Below are positions 45,501-59,078 of a DNA stretch of 64,000 nucleotides, piece by piece. The DNA comes from Acorus gramineus (Eukaryota; Streptophyta; Magnoliopsida; Acorales; Acoraceae). The DNA lies in the NCBI GenBank assembly GCA_030737835.1, contig CM060852.1, forward strand, positions 8,972,507 to 9,036,506, read 5' to 3'. Every line of letters starts with the position of its first letter. The stretch's first letter is position 1. The notes beneath the pieces are model-generated. The model had not been told where the DNA came from. It ran no database searches and worked only from the letters and a program-made list of their open reading frames with translations. A program made the translations under genes and the position numbers.

Positions 45501-47969
45501 TTCCTAGATCAGATCCACTCTCCCCAGAAGCTAAGTTTGCCTCTGCAGATCCTAACCTAAGTTCGTTCAGACTCTTGATAGCAGAATCCAGATCACATCC
45601 ACATGCTTCAAGAGCTCTTTCAAGAATCTGGAAATAAGACATTTACAAATCATTAGTCATATGTAATAAGAATGGTAACCTATTTAACCGGAATCTAGTG
45701 TCAACTACATAATAGAAGGTGGTATAGAATCAACAAACAAGAACACGATTACCTTCAGAGAAACAAAATCACAACCAAATTCAGTAGTAACTGAGTTAAA
45801 TAACCTCATCAAGACTCATAAATCTGAATCAAATGCAATTCAAAAGAATTTTTAAATGTACCACAACAGAGAAAAAAAAAACATTTCAGCAGAAGCTTCC
45901 ATAAATGAATTAGGAAAATTCACAATTGCACCCCTTTTACAGTCCATTTTACCAGTCAAGTTCCGTGCAACTTCTAGACACAACTTTCAATCAAAATTTA
46001 TAATTTCCACATTATGTCAGGCACGAGAAATGAGGAGTTCTTCCCACAGTCAACTAACAGAAGACCCCCTTCCATGCTCATCCAAAATCAACAAGACAAT
46101 AACATACCCTATCAAGAAAATTCACTTCATAGTCATCAAAGGTTTAAGTCTTGAGAGCAAAGTATAACATAAAATTCTCTCAGACAAGCACTGAGAACAA
46201 TTTTGAAACCTTAACTGTACTCCTTGCAGCCATGACTTGTTACCAGGATATAATCAGTACATCTGTGAGAGGTGCAAGAACCATCTCCTCCCATTCTATA
46301 GCCATCAAACATTGCCTTAACACACATTTGATTCAGAACACAGATTACTAAAATGTACAAAAGGGAGATGATAATGGTCCCTACCTCAAATAGTTCTATG
46401 CTTTATTATTTATATACAATTGCTGAAGATACAAATAGCATGTGTCATATAACCAGCAGAAAAAATAACTAGTTGTAACCTAGAGGTTGTAATTTTTGAA
46501 AATGAACCTAGTGGTTGTCATGAACATGAAATACCGGCATCATATCAAATCCAACTTATAGTCAATAATTGCAAACAAATCTTATATTTCAAATGGTTCA
46601 AGCTCTTCTCTGTTTGGTTATCAATACATAAATTACTGAAAACATACATATCAGGCGTTGCATATAGATGACAACAAGAAAAACACAGATTGTAGTGTTG
46701 AACTTTTGACCATGAAATATCAGAATCATTCCAGATTAATTTATTTACTCACTTAGGGGAACACCTACACTGCGTCACATGTTCAAACCAATAACAATGA
46801 CGCAGAGAATGCAGAACTTATAATAAGATCCCAATACATGGAGGTTTAATAAATAACCAAACAGAATAGCAAAAGACCAATAACAATGGGGCAAAAACAT
46901 AAAACAAAAAAATATATAAAAAAATGTCATGGCATGAAAGATGTCAAGATCGAAAATAGAGTGGGAAGCACTAATATCATCAATCTAAGTACAAATAGCA
47001 CAAAACGACATAATCAAATAAAGGGGCATCAGTTTCTCCTTAAGGCAATACATGTCACTCAACAAATTCTATAATTTACATGGAAAATGGGACCCTGCAA
47101 GTAAACTATCTCAATATTCCAGAAAGTGGAAACGGGAAGGTAGTCATAACTCATAAGCATCAGACATTGCCAATCATAAAAGAATTTGATAACAGAAACT
47201 AGAGTCCACAGAATATTAAAAAAAAAAAAAAAGAAGTTCAACCATATAAACAAAGATGAAATATTTAAAGAAATTCGGTTCCCACAGCAACCAAAATTAG
47301 GCTAATCCTAAATTTTTTTTGCAGGTGAACATATATCAAAAACTTTACTGTAAAACATTTCAATCATCAGAATCAAATAGTCCACATCAATAACACAAAT
47401 CTAGGGTTCCAAACCAAGAAGAAGGAAAAAAAAATCCCACAAAACCTGACCCGGGGATCATGCAGGGGAAGGTAATCATAATCATTAAATAATTTGATAT
47501 GTACAAAAAACTCAATAACACAGAAACTAGAGTCCACAACAAGGAAAAAGAAAAGTAGACCCATACAAACAAAGATGAAATCTTTAAAGAAAATCGGTCC
47601 CCACAGCAACCAAAATTATGCTAACCCTAAATTTATTTTTGCAGATGAACATATATAAAAAAACTTTACTGTAAAACATTTCAATCATCAGAATCAAATA
47701 ATCCACATCAATAACACAAATCTAGGAATCCCACAAAACCAGACCTGGGGGTCCATGCCGGGGAAGATCGACCTGAGATGGGCGAGCCGCGACGCGAGCT
47801 TCTCGTTCACTTCGGCGGCGGAGGCGGAGAAAGAGGGGGGTAACCTGGGAAGGGGAGGGGAGCAGCGGCGGAGCCTCTTATTGGTGGCGGCGGAGGAGGA
47901 GGCGGAGGGAGGGCTGTGGTGGAGCTGATCTTCCAAGAAGGGCCTCTTCCCGCACACTATCGCAGACAT
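42505..47969 (-). CDS. CUE-domain (ubiquitin-binding) protein with C-terminal coiled coil, five exons
   Basis: Exons on the minus strand: 47969-47745, 45627-45471, 43191-42971, 42851-42678, 42591-42505; phases join to 287 residues. It belongs to the plant 'ubiquitin system component CUE' family (Arabidopsis At5g32440 type). The CUE domain spans the exon 1/2 joint: LASRLAHLRSIFPGMDP then ILERALEACGCDLDSAIKSL, with the FP and D..AI signatures needed for ubiquitin binding. A Ser/Gly/Asn linker follows, then GSEWVELFVREMMNASDIDD, and a coiled coil (VLKEQVELLLRENNILKRAV, LKQLVTQYQEQLRTLEV) ending NNYTLSMHLKQAQQ. The start MSAIVCGKRPF agrees with relatives; an in-frame ATG 45 bases upstream is possible. 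Biochemical role in plants is not established to my knowledge. Introns 1 and 2 (2.1 and 2.3 kb) hold local duplications. Confidence 0.87.
44374..44465. repeat. Perfect 46-bp tandem duplication in CUE gene intron 2
   Basis: The sequence starting AATACATTAAACAAATAAAG and ending CTGTTGGACC is present twice back to back (44374-44419 and 44420-44465) without a mismatch, so it is recent or a sequencing/assembly repeat. Confidence 0.93.
47130..47770 (-). repeat. Tandem duplication (about 300-320 bp) at the exon 1/intron 1 border of the CUE gene
   Basis: CCACAGCAACCAAAATTA, GTAAAACATTTCAATCATC and CCACATCAATAACACAAATC occur near 47282-47405 and again near 47601-47722. AACAGAAACTAGAGTCCAC-like and ACAAACAAAGATGAAAT words are likewise duplicated (about 47205-47260 and 47520-47580). 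The block 47437-47470 is a diverged copy of the exon 1 end at 47729-47770, so intron 1 carries a decoy of the real donor site. Confidence 0.8.
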
Positions 47970-49014
47970 GATGGTCCGGCCGGCGTCTTTGCTCGCTTCT
48001 CCGACCGCCGCCAACGCTGCCGCTGCCGTCGCCGCCGATCTCTCCCTCCTCGTCTTTGCCCCTCTTTTGATTTTAATAAATGTTATCAGAAATTTTTTAT
48101 TTTTTTTCCTTTTTAGATGTTGAAACTTGCAAGGAAGGCATTTGTTTCGCTTTTTGCTTCTTTTATCGGTCTAGGATCTGGATACGAGTTTAGGAGATTT
48201 TACGTTAGAAAATGGGATTGTCTGACATTTTTAATTGGTTTATCAATCTATTATTGTTACATTTAATATATTTTACATTATCATATATATTGTTAGCTAT
48301 TTACATTCACTATAACGAGATGTATGTATCGTAAGAATTATTTTTAATACATTTTGTAATTAAATGATTACAATTTATTAGAATATTATTTTATTTTTAT
48401 AAAAATACATATTTCAATTAGATGAGTTTTATTATTTAAAAAAAAAGGTGCATACTATATTTGAAATAAAAAACAATCTAATTTTTTTTATCAATTACTT
48501 TATCAAATGAGTGTGTAAATTTAAACAATAAAAGTGCAATTAGAGTGTAACCCAAAAGTGCAATTAGAGACACTAGATTCTTCATGGCTCTCGGGTTTGT
48601 GGTCAAATCCAAATTCAACCACTAAAAAACTAATTATCGACAAGGATGCGTTTGATTGCACGATTGTAAAACTGATTCTGCAAGAATTTAGGTTTTAAAG
48701 CAGAAATTCAAGTTTTAAAATTGATTCTACAAAAATTTAGATTTTAAAACTGATTCTGCAGAAAGCTCACCCCACAGTTTTTGAGAATCTTAGTTTTTTA
48801 ACACTATTTACCTAAAATCTATTTATAGAAAGCTAGTAAGATTATTTAATTGTACGATTACAAAAACCACTTCTTACAAACATAAAAGATGTTCAATCGT
48901 GCAAGCCTAACACCCTTTTTTGTGAGAGAGGTCAAGAAAGAAGACCAATTTTTTATTTTTTTATTTTTTTTTATTTGTGAATAAAAAAAATAACTTGTTG
49001 ATCATGCTCCTTAT

Positions 49015-49490
49015 TAGGCCTGTCAACGGGTCGGGTTCGGATCGGATCGGGGTAGATCTAAACCCGACCCGTGACAGGACCCAGCGGGTCCGGGTCCAAC
49101 CCATGACCCGGCGGGTCCGGGGAAATGTGGACCTGGACCCGGACCCGTCAGACCCGGGTCGGGTCCGGGTCCGACCCGACCCGGATGGTTGGGTAAAAAA
49201 AAAAGAGAGAGAGAGAAGAGCTCATGTATTTGTTTGCCTTATTATTCTATTTGCAAACTAATTAATCATACAAATTCAAAAACTAATAAGTTAATTATCC
49301 AAAACAAACCGATTTATAGGCTTGTTATGATTATGATTTATGAACTTGTAGATACAAAAATAAGTTAAGTAAGAAATAAAATTATGTATCAACTAATATT
49401 AATCATATTTTAATAAAACAATCGGGTCTCGAGTTCAACGGGTCGGGGCGGAGTGGACCCGGATCCGACCCGTTTGTTTGTTCCTTATCA
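49015..49490. mobile_element. hAT-like MITE, degraded right end
   Basis: The left end TAGGCCTGTCAACGGGTCGG is typical of hAT MITEs. The right end, read in reverse complement, contains CAAACGGGTCGGATCCGGG, matching the subterminal part, but the outer TAGGCCTG bases are degraded. The interior is rich in GACCCGG/CCGGGTC words. No clear target-site duplication. Confidence 0.55.
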
Positions 49491-51849
49491 CCTTTACTTT
49501 AATATTACGAAAATAGAATATGTTCTGTTCCTTGTTGGTGTGACGCGAATCGTTATTGGAATAACATACGTGTCGATGCAACCTCAAGCCATTCATCAAG
49601 CTTTTTTTTTTGGGTTTTGATGTTGATTCATTTGAACTTTTTAGAGTCTCGTTTACTATCGTACTTTAATTAAATGTATTATATAAAATCATTTAACAAA
49701 AATATAGTTTGATATATCAATTTTTTTTCTTTTAAATAGCCCGTGACCCGTCCGCGAGCCTATTTAATGAGCGCTGATACATTCAATCTGTTTTGCAATC
49801 TGTTTTACAGTCTTACATATTTGATAACATAATATATATTGCGTTACCATAATTTATGGGGTTTTATGTAAAAAAAATTTTAATCATTTTTTAAAATTAA
49901 AAAACAGTACACTATTCTATTTCAGTATATACTTCATTTTATATAACAACATGTACTTCATCTTGAAAATATGATTTTAAAATAATAAAAAAAAAACCGG
50001 TGTGAATTACAATTGATGCTGCAACGGAAGTTGGACGTATCATTTTCCCTATTTAATTCAGGCTACTTTAGGCCTGTGACCGTAGGTGGGCCGCTGGTCC
50101 ATTCAAGCTCGAGTCGGTGGGCCTGGGTTTATCCAACGGGTCAACTAGTTAGAGCATACTGGCCAGAAAAGCCTACAAGATCAGGCCCAAAGCTGACCCA
50201 GCCTGTTGTCGATATGTAAATTGTAACCAAATATATAATATAATTTATTTTTTATTTTTTTTTTAATAAAAGTAAAAATTTGCTACCTGATTTTATTTCT
50301 GATTTCGAATTACAAACTTGAGGAGGGGAGGAGGGGGGGGGGGGGGAGAGGATAGAAAAAAAACATCATAAAATAGGAGAGAGAGAGTCCTCTATAAGAC
50401 CTTGGTTAGAAGAGCTATTTAATCAACGCCTACCCGCCCCGCATGGTTAGGCTCTTAACACCATTCTTCCGTTGTTGAAGCGCACCTCGTCCGCCTTCGC
50501 TAGGCGGTGTCCCCAGTCTCGCATACACCCCTCAAACATTTCCCACATATTCTCCTTGTATGGCTTCGAGCCTTGAAAGATGACGTTGTTTTTAGCTCTT
50601 CAAATGGACCATGCGCCCGCTGGTACCACTAGTTGTGCAATCAGCGCTGTCGTTCTATTTACCGCCGTCCCTTGTAGTGTCTTCCCCGCGTCGCATAGCT
50701 CGTCCAGTGTCTGGCAAGGTGTTGCCATCCCGGTGTGTGTAACCATAATAAAATTAAAGATTTAATTTTTTTCAAACAAAATGCATACAATTTAAAATTA
50801 AAATTTTAAAAAATCACAACATATTTCAATAAAAAAATCAATTCTACATATTAAAATAATATAAAATCTATTGTTATATGACATGATGATTTGAGTAGTT
50901 ACTCAATCCCCCAAAACTCTGGAGAAATCCAAACAAAAAATTATCAATCTAAACCATATACAAATCAATATCAACAAAAACCCTAGATAAACTTTGTATC
51001 TTATTATATGGTGAATAAGATGCTATGTATACCGAATAACAATAATGTACAAATAGAAGTTAAATAAAAGATAGTTTTAAAAAATATGGGGTGTCTATGC
51101 AAACAGATAAAAATAGTTCTTATGAAGGGCATGCATGTAGTGCAAATAGAGGTACCCTAAATTTATTCTTTCAATTATTACTATAGGTCTGTTTGGTAAC
51201 ACTTAAATAAGATAATTCTATTTTTAATTAAATCGAAAGCTGAAAAGTGTTGTTAAACGCATTATAAAAAATAAACTTAATTAAAATGTTACTTACAGCT
51301 TTTAGTGCAAAACAATTACTTTTTAAAAAGCGATGAAAATGCGCTTTTCAGATATCAAGTTTATTTAAGTCAATTTATTCAAAATTTTATTTTTCAAACA
51401 TATTTCTAAACTATGTCTTCATTTTCTTATTCACCTTGGTGTTCCTATTTTAAAAAGATATATATATATATATATATGTATAAATTTTATAAAAATACAG
51501 TGGTCCCATCAAATTGTAGTGAATCCAAGGGCGGTCCCATCTTCAAAACTCATTGATATGAAAAAAAAGCTTCACCCAATGAAGATGAGATCCAACACAC
51601 ATCCAACCCCACTTTTAATTTATAATATGATATGTGTCAATGTTTTATTGTGAACAGACGTCGTTGAATTATATCTTATTCCCACACAGAGGGATAACAC
51701 TTTAACATGAATACCACATTGAGTGGGGAACCCAGTTCCCACTGGAAGCGAAAAAATTGTTATAATAACATGTAAATAGTTTTTGAATCTTCAATCTTAG
51801 TCAATACAAGTTTTCATGTTTTAAAGATAATATAACATGATTTTAGAGG

Positions 51850-52674
51850 GTGGTTATTTTTACCCATAGAGTTATTCACCTTACACCTCTCAAAAAATAA
51901 GAATGTAAATTTTACAAGGGGTGAACTCACCATGGTTCATTTGACATTGTGAAGTTGTCTATTATGTTACAAATCAGTATCACATAGTCGAACTGGTCAC
52001 ATAGATCCAAAGCGCTATCTGCGGCCCATTCGACTTTGTGTAATCGTTAGTTATATATTCCGTTCGACATCATAGAATCGAACAGGTCACAGAAACCTAA
52101 GGCTGAGCTCTACGACCCATTCGACTTTGTGAAATCGTTTTTACATAAAGCTTTTACCTAACATCATAACATGATTTTAGTATATAAAATCTAAACTTTT
52201 TTTTATTAGATTTCATATTTAACAAGTGATTAATCACAGTTTCTATGAATAATGAACCTTTCGATATAATCAACCCATAAGCTGTTCACAAAAACCGTTG
52301 GTTCAACCGATGTGTTGATTGAGTTTTACTAGTTTTTTATATCATCAAAGAGTAAACCGAACTAGAATTCAAAGGGGGTGAAGGTTTAACCGTTTTAACC
52401 AGGTGGGTTGGGTTTTAAAACACTGAATCAGTGGACGGCTTCACAAAATCGAATTAGTCACAGAAAGGGCCTTAGAGTTTTGTGACTTGTTCAAATCTGT
52501 GATGTCAAACGGAGTATATAATTGAGGACTATGATCAGTTTTACTCTGTGATGTTAACCTATGACATAATAAACGACTTTACAAAATTGAATGAATCAAC
52601 TATGTTCACTTTTAAAAAAAATCACATTTTTTTTAAAGGGTGGGATGAATAACTCTATAAGTGAAAATAACTAC
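51850..52674. mobile_element. Large fold-back element, about 825 bp, with long inverted arms
   Basis: Outer ends: GTGGTTATTTTTACCCATAG at the left and, in reverse complement, GTAGTTATTTTCACTTATAG at the right, both followed by AGTTATTCA. Further in, the left words GTGACCTGTTCGATTCTATG-like and TCGAACGGAATATATAACT-like (read in reverse complement) match the right words GTGACTTGTTCAAATCTGTG and TCAAACGGAGTATATAATT. In addition, the left arm holds two direct copies of a unit of about 100 bases (GTCGAACTGGTCACA...CCCATTCGACTTTGTG). There is no coding capacity. No target-site duplication found. Confidence 0.75.
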
Positions 52675-53230
52675 TCCGTACTTTTGCAGAGGATAAAATA
52701 TATACTCAAATCATGTGAATTCATTTATGAAATAAATATAAAATTTTTAAAACTGAGTTTTGAAAAAGTTTCGTGTCGTGAGTCGTGACAGAGAGCTCAT
52801 GTTCATATAATATCTATCTAATATAAAGGAAAGAGCATTTTAAAAAAAGCCAAAGACCATGGATGGTGGGGGGAAGAGAGAGAGAGAGAGCAGAATCAAC
52901 TTTTTTTTTTTGTTTCCTTTATATCCTCCTCAAATTGGGCATATGCGGCCTTCATGAATCATCATCCATCCATTTGTTGTTGTTGTCACTGCTGCTCCAG
53001 TATCCTTAGTGGTGGTGGTGGTGCTCCTGCTTGTGCTTCTTAGTGGCTTCAATGATGGTGATTGCGACAAACCATGCATTCTTTTTTTCTTTGCTTTTCT
53101 TTCTTTCACTCTTTATTATTCTAATATACCTCTGTGTTGGAGGAGGACCAATAATTAGATGGCTCACAATGCATTAAAGAAACAAAAAGTTGGTTCTTTT
53201 TTTTTCTTTCTTTCTTTTCAATGAGAAAAA

Positions 53231-56200
53231 ATGGGTGAAGAGGAGTTGTGGAAGAAGGGGGGGATGGAGGAGAAGAGGTGTGGGTGTTGGGTGGTTTTGA
53301 AGAAGGGGTTGTGCAGGACTTCCTCTTCTTCTAAATCGAATAGGGCGTCCGGCGACGCCCTCCCGCGGACGAGTCTAGTCTGCGATGCGGGTATGCTTTG
53401 TTTGAGGGTTTACTTTTCTTGGTTGTGAAAAAGGAATTTGAGGTTCTTGTGTTGTTGGGTTTGTTTTGGGGAGATTGGGTTTTGTTGTTTATTGTGTGAA
53501 TTGGTTGTTCGGTTATGCTTTGAAGTTTATGGGATTGAATGGGTGATAAGCTTTTATGTTTTTTTTTTGAGTGATTGATTCATGATTTTGATCTATGCTT
53601 GCCTTTTGTTTTCTTTGAGTTCTTGAGTATGATTAATTGCTCGAGTTAATTGGACAAAATTTTGGGTTCGAGTTCTGAGAGTGGTCACTTTGTGCTAAAA
53701 AATTTTTTTTTTTAAAAAAAATCAAAGGTTAGAATCACATCCTGTATGTGTGGAACCACTTTGGGCGATGGTTTTTTGAATTTTTTAGATACGGATTCTG
53801 TACAATCGGGGTTCTTTTATTTTCACATCACTGCCTGTTTACAAGCTAGGAATTTGGCGCTGCACCAAAATTGGGGTTGATGTTAGGCTGACAGCCGATC
53901 ATAGAACATCACTCTGGTCTTTGATGGGCTAAGGCTCTTGTTTTATGGTTCATGGTATTGTGTTAGTCATAACTACCCTTGGAAATTGAGTTCATGAGTT
54001 GCAAGGAGTTCTAAATTCTTGACAGCATGATTTGTCATTTATAGTGCATCAAGGCGTTACTATTTGCATCTCTTCGCCTTTCTGTATTTATATGTTTGAC
54101 TCATCTAGAATTAGACCATTTCTTGCTTGTTCCCTTTTTTTTGTGTTATAAGATAAGATTCCTAAAAAGACATCTTCAGGTTCAACATTGTTTTTCCCCT
54201 AGAAATAGGTGCCCCTTCATGATTTTTTAAACCAAGTTTTAATTCCTTGCTCTTGAACACATTTATCCATATGTACTTGATTTAGTGGACTGTGGATCTT
54301 TTTTTAAATTCTGTAATCATAGTGACTAGATGAACATCTAACTCTTTTTTCCCTCAATTGTTCTGGATTCAGTAACTGAGACAAGATATTTGAATGCTAG
54401 CAACCGTGAATTATCTGCTTCTCATGAAGCTCAACTATCCACAGAGGAAGCTGATCCGTTGACATCTGAAAAGAAAGCACCTTGTGGGCTGCTCCAGTTT
54501 ACTTTCCAAGAGCTCAAAATCGCCACTGGAAACTTCAGACCTGATAGCATTCTTGGAGAAGGTGGATTTGGGTTTGTCTTTAAAGGATGGATACAAGAGA
54601 ATGGGACTGCGCCTGCAAAGCCTGGCACGGGTATTACTGTTGCCGTTAAAAGCTTAAAGCAAGATGCTCTTCAAGGCCATAGGGAATGGGTGGTAGGTAC
54701 ATCAAATTTTTAAGTAATTGATGGTAAAAATAATTGAAAGTATGGTAACAATGTAAGGTCCTTTTTTTTCTTAATGCAGGCAGAAGTTAATTTCCTTGGG
54801 CAACTCCACCACCAAAATCTTGTTAAGCTTATTGGATACTGTATCGAAGATGACCAACGACTTCTTGTCTATGAATTTATGGCTAGAGGAAGTCTTGAAA
54901 ATCATCTATTCAGAAGTAAGGAACTTTATGTTTTTGGATTCTGTCAATTAATTTATCTGAGTAAATTTTTCCTTATGGAAAGGAATTTTTTAATTAAAAA
55001 TTTAATAAAAACAACATATTCAAACACTAAATATTTGGGACTAAATCTGTATCATTTGTTACCAAATGATGCAGACTGACCTGAATTGCGAAACTCAAAA
55101 TTTAATTAGGTGGGCTTATTTAAATATAAAAAATCAAACTAACAAGAACTCAATTTGTATCACAAAAATACCCCTGAATCTTACTTGCTAAATACTACAC
55201 AACAAAATAATGTGCCTAACACTGCTCTTCAGCACAAATTTCTTGTCACTTTGCAATTCGGAGATTGCGTGTATAGTCAAGCTAGTTCACAAGGACACGC
55301 TACATATTTTGGAGTATCTAGGTAGAAAATTTGGGATGCATCCAAAAAGTTAGTCATTGGGATGAACTGGGTCACTCTTTCAAATTATATTTTTATGGAA
55401 TATGGTGCTAAGTAAAACATAGATAAGAATTTCTGAGGCATTCATTAAGCAATGATATATGTCTAGAAAACCTGAGAAATTTCAGGGTTCCAAGAGAAGA
55501 AAGAGAGGGATAGAGAAATTCTTAATATTTGTTCTTGACTTCTCTCATTCTTGCATTTTATCAACTTGAAGAGTTGCTACTCATTCTTTATATAGCAGTA
55601 ATTTATAGTGGACATCACATTTTATGTTTAACACACTGCTTCTCTTTCCATCAGTAAAGAAATATGAAATGAAAATAATTCAAATGCATTGAATCATTCT
55701 AGCTTCATGACATGCTTTATGTTATATTGATTCAGATATGCCAGATATTGTGCTATATATACATCAATAATTCCAAGTAACATTGTGTTTTGTGTTGAAG
55801 GGGCTCTACCACTTCCATGGTCCAGCAGATTAAAGACCGCCCTTGGTGCTGCTAAAGGATTGGCCTTTCTCCATGGAGCTGCTGAACCAGTTATATACAG
55901 GGACTTTAAGACATCTAATATTCTACTTGACTCGGTATGTTAATTATATTACTTTCAAGAGCAAATTTTATGTTTTCATGCATGTATCATGATTTATGGT
56001 TTTCTCTGCAGGACTATAATGCAAAGCTTTCTGACTTTGGGCTTGCAAAAGCTGGGCCTCAAGGGGACAACACACACGTTTCAACAAGGGTTGTTGGAAC
56101 GTTTGGTTATGCTGCTCCGGAGTACGTGATGACAGGTATCAAGTTATGCTTATAACAGCCTGAGTACAGTGTTACAAATTACTTAGACAGCCTGCAGTAT

Positions 56201-57229
56201 ATCATGGATTAATACATGTTTAACAACAAAAAAAATTTCCCAGTTGAGGGAAGAGCTCTTTCTTTTTGCTCTTGTTTACTCATCTCTTTTTCTTTATTCA
56301 TGACTGCTCACGTTTTATTTGATGAATTTCGAGAGAGCACAAGGAAAAACTATGTGAGTTATACAAGTGTGTTATTGGGAGATGACTAACATCTACAAGG
56401 GATGCTATAATAGAACATTATTTGAGGTGGTAACACACAAAACATAAATGTTTACTATTGACTATACTTCTACAAAGGAGAACAAAGTATGGTTGAAGAA
56501 GACATAGAGTCTGCGCTGATAATCACTTCAAGAATTACGTTTATTAGAATTTCATGGCATAGTAGGATTCCTAATTCCCCCTATGTTGAGTTGGGTATGT
56601 TGGCATAATAAATCTTGATGCATTTTTTCCCCCTTATCATAGCAGTACTAATAATTGGAAGCACGTAAAACAAACAAAATGACACTTAATCAGTTCATAG
56701 TCCTTGTCAATGCGTTTGAATTTTTGAACTTTTGATAACTTAGAACATCGTAAAATGTTTTTCTAAGCGTTCAATCACACTTTGATTTATCTATCCAGGA
56801 CACTTAACATCTAAGAGTGACGTCTACAGTTTTGGTGTGGTGCTACTGGAAATATTAACCGGTAGAAGGTCCGTGGACAAGAAACGGCCTAATGGGGAGC
56901 AAAACCTTGTTGCGTGGGCTCGTCCATATCTAGGAGACAAACGGAGACTATATCGGCTGGTGGACCCTCGTCTGGAGCTCAACTACTCCATCAAAGGTGT
57001 TCAAAAAGTTGCTCACATAGCTTACTATTGCCTCAGTAGAGATCCCAAAACACGCCCCTCGATGGAAGAGGTTGTGAAGGGGCTCATGCCATTGCAGGAT
57101 CTCAATGACTTTGCGATACGCTCAGTCCAATCTCACTCGTCCCAACAGCTTCGGCACAAAAGATTAGATGGTAACTGGACAGTATCACATGTGGAGAAGA
57201 GGAATGTTAGCAATAGGTGTCATGGGTGA
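53231..57229 (+). CDS. RLCK-VII receptor-like cytoplasmic kinase, PBL34/PIX7-like, six exons
   Basis: A 434-residue Ser/Thr kinase. Relatives PBL34-36 (RLCK VII) relay signals from pattern-recognition receptors at the plasma membrane. Exons: 53231-53390, 54373-54692, 54780-54915, 55801-55934, 56012-56135, 56799-57229; every joint is in phase. Kinase motifs are all present: [15 protein letters not shown] lead-in, P-loop [13 protein letters not shown] (114-126), ATP lysine VAVK (K146), YRDFK catalytic loop (D240), DFG (D258), activation segment GTFGYAAPE (279-287) and [17 protein letters not shown]. Like most RLCK-VII members it lacks a receptor or membrane segment; G2 allows N-myristoylation and the CGCW and C28 cysteines palmitoylation. 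The C-terminal tail is Ser/His/Arg-rich. Some read-through exist between exons, e.g. after exon 5, typical of intron sequence. Confidence 0.93.
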
Positions 57230-58852
57230 TGATTCTGTTGGATGCAGAAAGGAGCAATTTTTATGACTTTGTTCTAACTTATATGTAATCTATGCCATTT
57301 AAGTGATTGTTTTGCTTTTGTTTTTTTACAAGGTCTTTAAAGTTGTGCAAGATTTTATGTTTCAATTTTTTTGTAGTACACAAAATTGTTGCTTGGGTTG
57401 TCTTTCTCACCATTGAAAAATTGTGGTACATTCACAAGCACTGGCAATGCCATCCCCATTGGACTCTGATGTGAAAAGTAGTACCAGGATTGTTATTCCA
57501 GTTTAGCTTCACTTTTGACATGGTGCCATTGCCTCAGTTTTAGTTCAGTGTAACACCTTGTGAATTTTTTTGTCATTTGTTCTACTAGGGTTTAAATTTT
57601 GAATAATATTAGTGACTGCGCCATTGGATTTTATGTCTTGCATTTGGGTCTTTGGATATCAATGATAAACTGCAATAAAGTTGTTCTATGGCTGAAATGT
57701 TAAACCCCCTTGAAAAGGTAAACGGTATCCATTCTATTGTCATTTGATATGGTATTTGGTTCACTTTTTTCGTTTAATCTTTACATAACATTTCGTTTTT
57801 TGTGCATGTGTTTTCATGTGTAATAATAGTTATGTAATTTCTGTGTTATATGTGGAGGTATTCTGAATAAGATATTTTCTTAAATTATTTTTAATGACTT
57901 TTGTTTAATATGTGTGATGTCACTGATCATAGTTTTAAATATCATATATCGGTTTCTGAGAGCAAATCACTAAATATCGAAAATTTATCGATATTTTTGT
58001 GAGAAATTCAATATCTCTATAAAAATTCAATTCTCGATATTCTCGTGAGAAATTTCTCGTGAGATCATGTCAATATATCGTGATTTTTTTTCAAAAACGC
58101 TTTGCTAATATGCATATACATGATTTAAAGTACCAAATATCAATGTTTTGTAGTTTATCTATAAATATGAAATTCATTGTATTGTTAGTATTTCATTCAA
58201 ATATATTATTACATTAAAATTTTTAACAAAGTTAACAAATCTCTCTCTCTCTATATATATATATATATCACAAAGTTTCTTACAAAAAAAGATTATTAGA
58301 AAGTTAATAAAGATATATTATTCCTCAAAAATAATACATTATTACATTATAAAGGTTAGGAAAGTATCATTATAAATAGTGCTTTATAATGTAAAACCTA
58401 AAGTTATCATTTGTAATTTTCATTTATAAACAACAAAATCTTGTAATTTCATAAAACCTAATTTTTTCTTATCTTGATTTCTAATTTCTCTAAATTTACA
58501 AATACATTCACATTCTCATTTCCATCATAAAACCTTAGTCAAATATTCATAAAAAAGGAATTACGTATTTTTTACATTTCTCCATTTGTTAACATCTTCC
58601 CCATTTTTTTTTTATTTTTTTCCAATTTTTTGAAAAAACATTCACACAATCGATATATCGATCGATATATCAATTTTCGAGCATTTTGATATATCAAAAT
58701 TTTTAAAATTTAAAATATTAGTTATTTTGAATCATAAACCTTATCCTTTTCTTGAACCAGTAACTCGGTGTCCTCCTTATTCGTGTCACGAGGAAAATAG
58801 AGGAGGAGAGATGAAGGATTTATAGCTTAGTTAATCACTTCAATAGATTATG

Positions 58853-59078
58853 TCTTTTTCACCTCAAAAGGATAATATATATATACTTCTAGGAACAATC
58901 TGATTGATTCATTGATATCACATAATCCTGACAATATTCATGGATAAAATCTAAAATAAGAATAATAACTAATTATCTATTTGACCAATCAGTTTGGACC
59001 ATTCACATCATTAAAACAATCTGATTGGCTCATATATATCACATAATCTTGATAAATATATCATTGAGATGATACTAG
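58853..59078 (-). repeat. LTR-like repeat, copy B (inverted relative to 11641-11866)
   Basis: Reverse complement of copy A over about 225 bases, with the same internal duplication (AATCTGATTGATTC... and AATCTGATTGGCTC...). Divergence between the two copies is moderate, so they derive from separate old insertions of one family. Confidence 0.6.

Larger units (their letters stand above)
47970..53230. other. Repeat-rich intergenic region
   Basis: Begins with the CUE gene promoter (48.0-48.2 kb). It includes a hAT-like element (49015-49490) and a fold-back element (51850-52674), both listed, a G-rich tract at about 50326-50347, an (AT)n run at about 51461-51478 and a (GA)n run at about 52871-52890. 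At 50060-50220 a GC-richer block (GGCCTGTGACCG...CAGCCTGTTG) may be another MITE piece. The last 300 bases should contain the kinase promoter and leader, with CT-rich and poly-T sequence. No gene was recognised. Confidence 0.55.

Noticed and set aside
58853-59078. Intact LTR retrotransposon paired with the copy at 11.6 kb
   Set aside because: The two copies are in opposite orientation and 47 kb apart with unrelated genes between them, so they are not the two LTRs of one element.
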